Shown one piece after another: positions 1 through 5,524 of a stretch of DNA of 11,466 bases. Source of the stretch: Competibacteraceae bacterium UBA2788 (GTDB lineage Bacteria; Pseudomonadota; Gammaproteobacteria; Competibacterales; Competibacteraceae); the NCBI GenBank assembly GCA_002352185.1, contig DEHY01000037.1:1-11466 (forward strand), written 5' to 3'. A program made the position numbers and the translations under genes. The notes beneath the pieces were generated by a model. The model ran no database searches. It had not been told where the DNA came from and saw nothing but the letters and a program-made list of their open reading frames with translations. Within the stretch, counting starts at the first letter, position 1. Every line of letters begins with the position of its first letter.

Positions 1-855
1 ATAATGAATCATCTGGCCGCACACGCTCATCAACGCAGTTCAGGCGGGTCGGCGGCCAATTCGATGATCGCGGTCCGCCAGTTCGGCGGGACCAGCTTCT
101 ATTCCTGCAAGGTGGCGGGGGACGATCTCGGTCACTTCTATATGCAGGATCTGCTCGATGGCGGCGTGGACACCAATCACCATACCGAGAAGGAATCAGG
201 CCATACCGGCCGTTGCGTGGTGCTGGTCACGCCAGACAGCGACCGCACTCTCTGCACCTTCCTGGGGATCAGCGGGGGATTGTCCGAGAAAGAACTGGTC
301 GAGGACGCCCTGCGCAGCTCGGCCTATTTCTACATGGAAGGCTATCTGGTCACTTCGGAGACGGCGCGCCAGGCGTGCATCGCCGCCAAGCGCCTGGCTG
401 AGGCCTCCGGGGTTAAAACCGCCATCTCCCTGTCCGACCCCAATATGGTCCGGTTTTTCAAGGCGGGGCTGCTGGAGATGATCGGCTCAGGCGTGGATCT
501 GCTCTTCGCCAACGAGGACGAGGCCAAGGGCTTGGTGGGCGTTGCAGACTTGATCCACTCGGTGGACCATCTGAAGACTCTCTGCCGGGAATTTGTGATC
601 ACGCGGGGTTCCAAAGGCGCGCTGGTTTGGGATGGTCAGACGCTGATTGATATTGACCCGGTCAAGGTGGAAGCCGTGGATACGGTTGGGGCCGGAGACA
701 TGTTCGCCGGAGCTTTCCTCTATGGCCGGGGGCAGGGTTGGGAGCATCAGCGCGCCGGGGCTTTGGCTTCAGCGGCAGCGGCCAAACTGGTGACGCGCCT
801 GGGGCCGCGTATGCCAGCGGCGGAAACCCAGGCGATTTTGCGAACTTTCCGGTAG
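1..855 (+). CDS. PfkB-family carbohydrate/nucleoside kinase (adenosine-kinase type), 5'-truncated
   Basis: ATP-dependent kinase of the ribokinase/PfkB family, cytosolic, phosphorylating a sugar or nucleoside hydroxyl. The frame is open from the window edge. The first ATG (base 4) is probably internal, because family members carry about 45-50 more residues with the first beta strand (a 'GIGNALVD'-like segment) before this point. Counting from base 4, the first PfkB signature is at residues ~12-36 (SSGGSAAN, then KVAGDDLG). The second signature, with the anion-hole GAGD, is at bases 688-699, so the catalytic base would be Asp232. The SSGGSAAN...FYSCKVA style resembles proteobacterial proteins annotated as adenosine kinase, but the true substrate cannot be read from the sequence. 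The TAG stop (853-855) lies in an inverted repeat. The gene is co-directional with vapBC but about 275 bases separate them, so they are probably separate units. Family assignment is firm, substrate is not. Confidence 0.9.
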   Translation: MMNHLAAHAHQRSSGGSAANSMIAVRQFGGTSFYSCKVAGDDLGHFYMQDLLDGGVDTNHHTEKESGHTGRCVVLVTPDSDRTLCTFLGISGGLSEKELVEDALRSSAYFYMEGYLVTSETARQACIAAKRLAEASGVKTAISLSDPNMVRFFKAGLLEMIGSGVDLLFANEDEAKGLVGVADLIHSVDHLKTLCREFVITRGSKGALVWDGQTLIDIDPVKVEAVDTVGAGDMFAGAFLYGRGQGWEHQRAGALASAAAAKLVTRLGPRMPAAETQAILRTFR

Positions 856-887
856 CGGCGCTCGCCCAGCCATCGAACCGCCGCTAC
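852..887. terminator. 9-bp inverted repeat overlapping the kinase stop codon, possible terminator
   Basis: The arms gtagcggcg (852-860) and cgccgctac (879-887) are perfectly complementary around an 18-base loop. The kinase TAG is inside the left arm. The right arm read on the minus strand also contains a TAG that closes a short minus-strand frame. No T-run follows on either strand, so a classical Rho-independent terminator is not clear. A bidirectional 3'-end hairpin is the most natural reading. Confidence 0.35.
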
Positions 888-1032
888 ACCAACCCGAGCA
901 GGCGCCGGGCCTGATCCTCGGCGATCCCCGAAGCGGTCAACCGTTCGAGCGCCTGTTGCAAACCCCATGTCTTAAAAAGCGGCATGGGATCGTTTACTTT
1001 AATCTTCGCTCGCTTCGGTTTTCGGGGGACTT

Positions 1033-1041
1033 TTATCCACA
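1033..1041 (+). other. Perfect DnaA-box 9-mer (TTATCCACA)
   Basis: An exact match to the strong E. coli DnaA box lies in the gap between the kinase and vapBC, about 50 bases upstream of the vapB palindrome. No cluster of boxes or AT-rich unwinding region is seen around it, so it is not evidence for an origin. It could be a DnaA titration or regulatory site, or chance. Confidence 0.3.
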
Positions 1042-1084
1042 ATAACCGACGAAACAACGTGCGGCGCGCTGGAGCGAACCTCAA

Positions 1085-1109
1085 GCATAGATATATAATG
1101 TATCTATGC
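1085..1109 (+). promoter_or_regulatory. vapBC promoter -10 inside a 9-bp palindrome (probable VapB operator)
   Basis: Arms gcatagata (1085-1093) and tatctatgc (1101-1109) are a perfect inverted repeat. The 7-base spacer, tataatg (1094-1100), contains a consensus -10 hexamer TATAAT at 1094-1099. A good -35 is not visible at the right distance (the GC-rich stretch 1068-1076), so the promoter may rely on its -10. VapB-type antitoxins, alone or with VapC, are known to bind palindromes over their own promoter. The overlap of operator and -10 therefore fits negative autoregulation by occlusion of RNA polymerase. Binding itself is inferred. Confidence 0.7.
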
Positions 1110-1118
1110 GATCCACGC

Positions 1119-1124
1119 GAGGAG
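1119..1124 (+). promoter_or_regulatory. Shine-Dalgarno of vapB
   Basis: GAGGAG lies 7 bases before the ATG at 1132. It is the clearest ribosome-binding site in the toxin-antitoxin module and fixes the antitoxin start. The toxin start has no comparably strong site, as expected if toxin translation depends on coupling. Confidence 0.7.
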
Positions 1125-1131
1125 CCTTTGC

Positions 1132-1401
1132 ATGCAAACCGCCAAGATTTTTCGGCATGGCGGCAGTCAGGCGGTGCGCCTGCCCGCTGAATTTCGTTTT
1201 GATGTCGGTGAGGTTTTTGTCTGGCGCGAACAACCCACCGGGAATGTCATTCTATCAACGCACCCTGCGTCCTGGGCCGATTTTCTGGCCCTGCGCGATC
1301 GGGTGTTGGCCGAGAACCGACATGAGGTAGGCGATTTTCCGCTGATCCCGCACGATCCGCCGACCGTTGACCATGATCCCTTTGCCGAGTGGCGGGAATG
1401 A
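1132..1401 (+). CDS. vapB: VapB-type antitoxin (AbrB/SpoVT fold)
   Basis: An 89-residue antitoxin that would bind and block the VapC RNase and repress the shared promoter. Residues ~1-45 match the VapB/AbrB swapped-hairpin DNA-binding domain: the opening AKIFRHGGSQAVRLPAEFRF (residues 4-23) is the family signature, with the GxSQAVRLP core. Residues ~46-89 form the acidic, proline-rich C-terminal tail (DFPLIPHDPP...DPFAEWRE) expected to thread into the toxin. It is slightly longer than many VapB proteins (about 75-80 residues). The start is set by GAGGAG 7 bases upstream. The stop TGA (1399-1401) overlaps an ATG at 1398. The last 28 codons plus stop lie in copy 1 of a 92-bp tandem duplication that begins exactly at codon 62 (base 1315). 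The antitoxin is unaltered by the duplication because it ends within the first copy. Confidence 0.9.
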   Translation: MQTAKIFRHGGSQAVRLPAEFRFDVGEVFVWREQPTGNVILSTHPASWADFLALRDRVLAENRHEVGDFPLIPHDPPTVDHDPFAEWRE

Positions 1402-1498
1402 CTCCCAACCGACATGAGGTAGGCGATTTTCCGCTGATCCCGCACGATCCGCCGACCGTTGACCATGATCCCTTTGCCGAGTGGCGGGAATGACTCCC
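1315..1498. repeat. Exact 2 x 92-bp tandem duplication across the vapB-vapC junction
   Basis: Bases 1315-1406 and 1407-1498 are identical over 92 bases. Each copy contains the last 28 codons of vapB, its TGA and the first bases of vapC (ATGACTCCC). The match ends sharply on both sides: base 1314 differs from 1406, and base 1407 differs from 1499. No microhomology flanks the unit. 92 is 2 mod 3, so the second copy of the antitoxin tail is read in a new frame. Perfect identity suggests a recent event, or an assembly error, which sequence alone cannot exclude. Confidence 0.97.
1398..1493 (+). CDS. Duplication-born 31-aa mini-ORF carrying a second VapB C-terminal tail
   Basis: The ATG at 1398 overlaps the vapB stop (ATGA). 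It opens a 31-codon frame that starts MTP, continues with residues 62-89 of VapB (ending DPFAEWRE), and stops at TGA 1491-1493, which in turn overlaps the vapC ATG at 1490. The frame exists only because of the 92-bp tandem duplication. The start context (about 80 bases upstream) is the same as that of vapC, so any ribosome that can reinitiate at vapC should also be able to start here. Its product would be the toxin-binding tail of the antitoxin without the DNA-binding domain. Whether it is translated or stable is unknown. The reading frame is certain; expression and function are inference. Confidence 0.4.
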   Translation: MTPNRHEVGDFPLIPHDPPTVDHDPFAEWRE

Positions 1499-1894
1499 CG
1501 TTTCCTGCTCGATACCGACATTTGCAGCTACGTCATCAAGGGGAGCCATCCCGCGCTCGATAGCCGCTTGCGGAGCCTGAATCCGCAACAGGTCGCCATC
1601 TCCGCCGTCACGCGGGCGGAACTGCGGTTTGGCGTGGCGTTGCGCCCGGAATCCCCCCGGTTGGCAATGCTGGTCGAATCCTTCCTGCAAACGATAGTCA
1701 CCCTGCCGTGGGATGCCCCGACCGCCGACCGGTATGGAACTTTACGGGCCATGCTGCGCCAGGCGGGGCAGCCCATCGGCGACCACGACACGATGATCGC
1801 GGCCCATGCCCTGACGGTGAATGCAACCCTCATCACCCATAACCTGGCGCACTTTGCGCGGATTAATGGACTTTCGTGCGCCGATTGGGCGTGA
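1490..1894 (+). CDS. vapC: VapC-type PIN-domain RNase toxin
   Basis: A 134-residue PIN-domain endoribonuclease, the toxin partner of VapB; family members cleave tRNA or rRNA using metal ions held by acidic residues. Visible sites: the N-terminal LLDTDIC with Asp8 and Asp10, Glu44 in SAVTRAELRFG, and Asp98/Asp100 in GQPIGDHDTMIAAHA, followed by ATLITHNLAHF. This is the full set of PIN acidic positions, so the toxin looks intact. I chose the ATG at 1490 because it gives MTPRFLLD, the usual family start. A GTG nine bases earlier would add only three residues. In the unduplicated arrangement this ATG overlaps the vapB stop. Here it overlaps the stop of the duplicated mini-ORF instead, and lies 88 bases after the end of vapB. 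It converges on recO with a single base between the two stop codons. Confidence 0.92.
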   Translation: MTPRFLLDTDICSYVIKGSHPALDSRLRSLNPQQVAISAVTRAELRFGVALRPESPRLAMLVESFLQTIVTLPWDAPTADRYGTLRAMLRQAGQPIGDHDTMIAAHALTVNATLITHNLAHFARINGLSCADWA

Positions 1895-1895
1895 A

Positions 1896-2618
1896 TCAGA
1901 ATGCCTTCGGCGGAGATTCCCGCTTGATCCGATACAGTTCCCGGGTCTTTAGCCCTCGCCCGTGCAACTGTACCGCCAGCGCGGCGCGGGTCAGCCGCTT
2001 GACTTCCCGCAGCACGGCGGGATCAGTCAGAATCCCGTCGCGCAGCGCCAGCAATCCTTGACCGGAGATCAGTACACCCCGATCGGTTCGATCCGCAGCC
2101 AGCGGCCCCCGATCCAGGACATAGCGGTACTGATCCTCGGCGACGATGGGCGTTCCGCTGATGGCTTCGCAATCCAGGGTCAGGCCGTAGCCCAGTTCTT
2201 CCAGCAGCCGCTTCTCAAAGCGCCGCAGCGGTGGCTCTTCGCCAGGCGCCGTCGCCAGCTCCGCCAAGAGGGTTGCGTAGGCGGCAAACAGGCCGGGCAA
2301 CGGGTCCAGACGCGGCAGCAGGCGCACCAGCAACTCGTTGATGTAAAGCCCGGCCAGCACCCGGTTTGGCGGCAAGGACGCGGGAAGTCCCGTATCCTCG
2401 GCAGCGATGAGCGTCGCCAGTTCGCCGCCGCCGGTCCAAGACAGTAGCAACGGCGCGAACGGCTGCAACAAACCTTTCAGCCGCGACCGGGGCGCCACTG
2501 CGCCACGCGCCACCAAACCCAGACGCCCCCGTTCCTGGCTGAAGGCTTCCAGCAACAGGCTGCTATTGCGGTAGGGGCGGCGATGCAGGATGAAGGCGGC
2601 TTGCAGCAGAACGCGCAT
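1896..2618 (-). CDS. recO: DNA repair protein RecO
   Basis: A 240-residue RecO, which with RecR helps RecA load on SSB-coated single-stranded gaps and can anneal complementary strands. The N-terminal OB-fold begins LLQAAFILHRRPYRNSSLLLEAFSQ (start to about residue 28) and continues with GRLGLVARGAVAPRSRLKGLLQPF, the best conserved part of the family. The helical C-terminal domain follows, with RRFEKRLLEELGYGLTLDC near residue 140. No zinc-binding cysteine cluster is present, as in E. coli RecO. It lies 26 bases downstream of era, the usual neighbour. The ATG at 2616-2618 gives the family-typical start; no strong Shine-Dalgarno is visible. pdxJ, which often follows recO, is absent; instead the convergent vapC ends one base away. 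Confidence 0.93.
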   Translation of the reverse strand: MRVLLQAAFILHRRPYRNSSLLLEAFSQERGRLGLVARGAVAPRSRLKGLLQPFAPLLLSWTGGGELATLIAAEDTGLPASLPPNRVLAGLYINELLVRLLPRLDPLPGLFAAYATLLAELATAPGEEPPLRRFEKRLLEELGYGLTLDCEAISGTPIVAEDQYRYVLDRGPLAADRTDRGVLISGQGLLALRDGILTDPAVLREVKRLTRAALAVQLHGRGLKTRELYRIKRESPPKAF

Positions 2619-2644
2619 GAAACGGCGCAGCGGATGCGGTCCGA

Positions 2645-3568
2645 TCAGGATGATCCGGGATCGGCGTAGCCCAGGCTCCGCAGCGCCCGCTCGTCGTCGG
2701 ACCAGCCCTCGCGCACCTTGACCCAGGTTTCCAGGAACACCTTGCGGCCAAGCAGACGTTCCATATCCTCGCGGGCTTGGCGGCCCACTGCGCGCAGGGT
2801 CGCCCCACCCTCGCCGATGACGATGCCTTTCTGGGTCTGGCGCTCGACCCAGATCACGGCGTTAATGCGCACCAGCCGCCCTTCTTCGGTAAATTGCTCA
2901 ATTTCCACCGTCAAGGCATACGGCAGTTCTTCGCGCAGCAGTCGGGTCAGTTTCTCGCGGATCAATTCAGCCACCAGAAAGCGTTCACTGAGCGTGGTGA
3001 TCTGGTCTTCCGGGAACGGAAACGGCCCAGCCGGCAGCAATCGGGCGATGACTCGCTCCAATGCCGCCACGTTATCACCCTTGATCGCCGCGAGCGGCAC
3101 GACCTCGACGAAATCCCGCTGATCGGCCATCTCGCGCAGGAATGGCAGCAACCGCGCCTTGTCGGCGATGCGATCCACCTTGTTGACCGCCAGCACCACC
3201 GGCCCCGGAAACCCGGTCAGCCGTTGCAGCACGTCTTCGTCTTCTTCAGTCCAGCGTAAAGCCTCAATCAGAAACACCACGACATCTACATAGCTCAGCA
3301 CACTGGCCGCCGCCCGATTCAGGTAGCGGTTCATCGCCCGCCGGGTCTGGCGATGCAGGCCGGGCGTATCTACATAGACAATCTGGGCTTCCGCCAGGGT
3401 CTGGATGCCGAGAATGACATGGCGGGTGGTTTGCGGCTTGGGCGCGGTGATGCTGATCTTCTGGCCGATAAGCCGGTTCAGCAGGGTGGACTTGCCGACA
3501 TTGGGACGGCCCAGCAAGGCCGCATAGCCGGCGTGGGTGATTGCGATTTCAGTTTCAGGTTCGGTCAC
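2645..3568 (-). CDS. era: GTPase Era
   Basis: A 307-residue essential-type GTPase that binds the 3' end of 16S rRNA and takes part in 30S maturation. GTPase motifs in order: G1 GRPNVGKS (residues 20-27), G2 region KPQTTRH (44-50), G3 DTPG (67-70), G4 NKVD (129-132), G5 at PLAAIK (158-163). The usual G5 core is SA; here the serine is replaced by alanine. The C-terminal KH domain contains IVIGEGGATL and ends ETWVKVREGW before a short tail. It starts at GTG (bases 3568-3566), overlapping the rnc TGA as GTGA, so translation is probably coupled to RNase III. This rnc-era coupling is a known conserved pair. Length and domains are normal. Confidence 0.96.
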   Translation of the reverse strand: MTEPETEIAITHAGYAALLGRPNVGKSTLLNRLIGQKISITAPKPQTTRHVILGIQTLAEAQIVYVDTPGLHRQTRRAMNRYLNRAAASVLSYVDVVVFLIEALRWTEEDEDVLQRLTGFPGPVVLAVNKVDRIADKARLLPFLREMADQRDFVEVVPLAAIKGDNVAALERVIARLLPAGPFPFPEDQITTLSERFLVAELIREKLTRLLREELPYALTVEIEQFTEEGRLVRINAVIWVERQTQKGIVIGEGGATLRAVGRQAREDMERLLGRKVFLETWVKVREGWSDDERALRSLGYADPGSS

Positions 3569-4230
3569 AGCATCTGCTCCAGCACATGGCGGGCGGCTTC
3601 CTGTTCGGCCTTGCGCCGGCTGTTCCCTACTGCGACCGCACGGAATTCAGCCACTGCACACTCTACCGTAAAGCTTTGTGCGTGCGGCTCGCCACGGATT
3701 TCCAGCACGTTGTAAACCGGCAAGGGTTGTTGGCGGGCTTGCTGATATTCCTGCAAGCGGGTTTTGGGGTCTTTCAACTCGCTGGCGCTGGACAAGTCCT
3801 CAAGACTCTCCCGGTACAAATGCAGAATCAGCGTGCGACAGGTCGCCAACCCGCCATCCAGATACGCCGCTCCGAACAGCGCTTCCAGCGCGTCCGATAA
3901 AATGGACTCACGCTGCGCCCCGCCGCTTTTGAGTTCGCCCTGCCCCAGCCGCAATACGTCACCCAGATTCAGGTGGCGGGCCAGTTCCGCCAGCGCTTCA
4001 CCTTTAACCAGACTGGCCCGCAGTCGGCTCAATTCACCCTCGCTGGCTTTGGGATAGCGCTGGAACAGGTATTCGGCGATCACCAGGCTCAACAACGCAT
4101 CGCCCAAAAATTCCAGCCGCTCGTTATTGCATGCTGAAGCGCTGCGGTGAGTCAGCGCCTCCTCAAGCAATTCAGGCTGCTGGAAGGTATAACCCAAGGC
4201 GGCGCACAACCGCGAGGCAAATATGCTCAC
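3565..4230 (-). CDS. rnc: Ribonuclease III
   Basis: A 221-residue double-strand-specific endoribonuclease that processes rRNA precursors and structured mRNAs. The N-terminal catalytic domain carries the signature NERLEFLGDALL (residues 36-47) with Glu40 and Asp44, and the second acidic pair Asp113 and Glu116 in SILSDALEALFGA. The C-terminal double-stranded RNA-binding domain spans ~155-221, beginning DPKTRLQEYQQ and ending SRRKAEQEAARHVLEQ. The start is a GTG at 4230-4228 overlapping the TGA of the DUF4845 gene (GTGA). The stop overlaps the era GTG in the same way. Length matches E. coli Rnc (226). RNase III often cuts its own leader in E. coli; here the upstream genes make the leader different, and no such site was identified. 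Confidence 0.96.
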   Translation of the reverse strand: MSIFASRLCAALGYTFQQPELLEEALTHRSASACNNERLEFLGDALLSLVIAEYLFQRYPKASEGELSRLRASLVKGEALAELARHLNLGDVLRLGQGELKSGGAQRESILSDALEALFGAAYLDGGLATCRTLILHLYRESLEDLSSASELKDPKTRLQEYQQARQQPLPVYNVLEIRGEPHAQSFTVECAVAEFRAVAVGNSRRKAEQEAARHVLEQML

Positions 4231-4619
4231 GGGGTCAGGGGAATCGCTTCGTTGACCTTCAGCACGACATGCAATCCATAGAACAGCGGCTGATCGTCCT
4301 CGTACACCAGATCGAGTACCCGCCCATTGCGGTCGTTGCGGAGCTTGATATCCTTGGCCGTGATCTTGTCCACATAACCAATATCAAACCGCTTTTGAAG
4401 AGCGGTTTGAATTTCCGCCAAGCCCATCTGCGCCAGTTGCGGTTCCTTGCGGATGTTCTCAATGGTGGATTTGATGGTGAAGTACTGGATATACATGGGG
4501 ATGACCTTCATCGCGATCAACGCCATGAACCCGAGTACGACAATCAGCAGCAGCATTCCAATTACAGTCAGGCCGCGCTGCCGTCCGCCCGATTTCCGCT
4601 TCATGATTAATGCCTGCAT
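4227..4619 (-). CDS. DUF4845 single-pass membrane protein with prepilin-like N-terminus
   Basis: A 130-residue protein of unknown function. A basic N-terminus (KRKSGGRQRG) is followed by one hydrophobic segment at residues ~17-40 and a soluble ~90-residue part that would face the periplasm. The step RQRG/LTVIG then a long hydrophobic helix looks like a type IV prepilin cleavage region, but the +5 glutamate of pilins is replaced by glycine (Gly21). Small proteins of the DUF4845 family are known at this place between lepB and rnc in several gamma- and betaproteobacteria. The ATG at 4619 is supported by GGGGAG 8 bases upstream; an alternative ATG lies at 4604. The stop overlaps the rnc GTG. Its position suggests co-expression with signal peptidase and RNase III, but no job can be assigned. 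Confidence 0.85.
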   Translation of the reverse strand: MQALIMKRKSGGRQRGLTVIGMLLLIVVLGFMALIAMKVIPMYIQYFTIKSTIENIRKEPQLAQMGLAEIQTALQKRFDIGYVDKITAKDIKLRNDRNGRVLDLVYEDDQPLFYGLHVVLKVNEAIPLTP

Positions 4620-4639
4620 CGCTAGTACTCCCCGTCCGC

Positions 4640-5497
4640 CTACTTGATGCTATCGCCAATTCGACCGCATTGGCCGTTAAAGGTAATGCAGTCCCAATTC
4701 ATCCAGATGAAGAATGCTTTGCCGATCAGATTTTTCTCGGGCACCGGCCCCCAGACCCGACCGTCGCTGCTGTTATCGCGATTATCGCCCATCATGAAAT
4801 AGTGTTCCGGCGGCACCTGATAATCCCAGCCGATGGCCCCATCCGGATCGCGGCGGGGCTGGAAACCCGGCAGCAACTGGATGCGGTGGACCATCTGCCC
4901 CAATTGCTCATTGAACTGCTGGTAGCCGGGCTGGGTGGAATCGGCAGGCAATGGCGTCTGAAGCGCCGGCTGGCCGTTGATGAAAAGCTGTTTGCCACGA
5001 TACTCCAGTCGGTCGCCAGGCAGGCCAATCGCTCGCTTGATATAAGCATCGCCGGGCCTGGGTTCGCCGGATTTGTAATCACTGAGCTTGCGGCCTGGGT
5101 AGCCGGGCCAGCGGAACACCACCACATCGCCGCGCTGCGGCAGGCTGTTGCCGATAATCTTGGCGTCAAGCACCGGCAGCCGCAGGCCATAGGCAAATTT
5201 GTTGACCAGGATGAAATCGCCCTTAAGCAGAGTCGGCACCATGGATTCCGATGGAATGCGGAACGGTTCAACAATGAATGAACGCAGCACCAGCACCGCC
5301 AGAATCACCGGAAAGAAGGACTTCGACAGATCCACATACCACGGCAGCTTGATCTCGGCGACGGGCTTCATCTGACCGGCACCGCCGGCCGGCGCGGCGC
5401 GGCGCGGCGCCAACACCAGAGCGTCCAACAGCCAGATGCCGCCGGTCAACCCGGTCAGCACGACTAAAACAGCGGCAAAATCAATGTTCATAGGCAT
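4640..5497 (-). CDS. lepB: Signal peptidase I
   Basis: A 285-residue inner-membrane serine protease that removes signal peptides from exported preproteins. There are two membrane segments at ~8-30 and ~60-77, with the catalytic domain in the periplasm. Box with the nucleophile: IPSESMVPT, Ser85. The general base Lys154 is in YIKRAIGLPGDR. The late conserved box GDNRDNSSD is at 237-245. Shorter than E. coli LepB (324) but with all catalytic elements. It lies 27 bases after lepA and 20 bases before the DUF4845 gene. The start is ambiguous between ATG 5497 and ATG 5491 (MPMNIDF); neither has a clear Shine-Dalgarno. The cytoplasmic linker (residues 30-36) is encoded by a 5-bp repeat present four times, which is odd for an essential gene. 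Confidence 0.95.
   Translation of the reverse strand: MPMNIDFAAVLVVLTGLTGGIWLLDALVLAPRRAAPAGGAGQMKPVAEIKLPWYVDLSKSFFPVILAVLVLRSFIVEPFRIPSESMVPTLLKGDFILVNKFAYGLRLPVLDAKIIGNSLPQRGDVVVFRWPGYPGRKLSDYKSGEPRPGDAYIKRAIGLPGDRLEYRGKQLFINGQPALQTPLPADSTQPGYQQFNEQLGQMVHRIQLLPGFQPRRDPDGAIGWDYQVPPEHYFMMGDNRDNSSDGRVWGPVPEKNLIGKAFFIWMNWDCITFNGQCGRIGDSIK
5391..5410. repeat. Pentanucleotide repeat (GGCGC)x4 inside lepB
   Basis: Four exact copies of ggcgc lie within lepB codons ~30-36, in the linker between the two membrane segments. The unit is not a multiple of three, so gain or loss of one copy would shift the frame early in the gene. Confidence 0.8.
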
Positions 5498-5524
5498 GAC
5501 AATCCAGCGGCGACACCTCGCCTC

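Noticed and set aside
965..989. 6-bp inverted repeat (cccatg/catggg) downstream of the kinase as a terminator
   Set aside because: Short stem, no T-run after it, and about 110 bases past the stop codon.
1033..1041. Replication origin suggested by the DnaA box
   Set aside because: There is a single box only, with no neighbouring boxes, AT-rich region, dnaA, dnaN or gidA nearby.
1315..1498. Repeat considered as a CRISPR fragment or phage attachment duplication
   Set aside because: There are only two directly abutting copies with no spacer, they consist of vapB coding sequence, and no integrase or cas gene is nearby.
1247..1690. Long minus-strand frames across the vapBC junction
   Set aside because: They are antisense to well-supported VapB and VapC and owe their length to the 92-bp duplication; the products have no recognisable domain.
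4610..5281. 223-codon plus-strand frame opposite lepB
   Set aside because: The minus-strand frame carries all signal peptidase I catalytic motifs; this one is a mirror frame with no recognisable protein.
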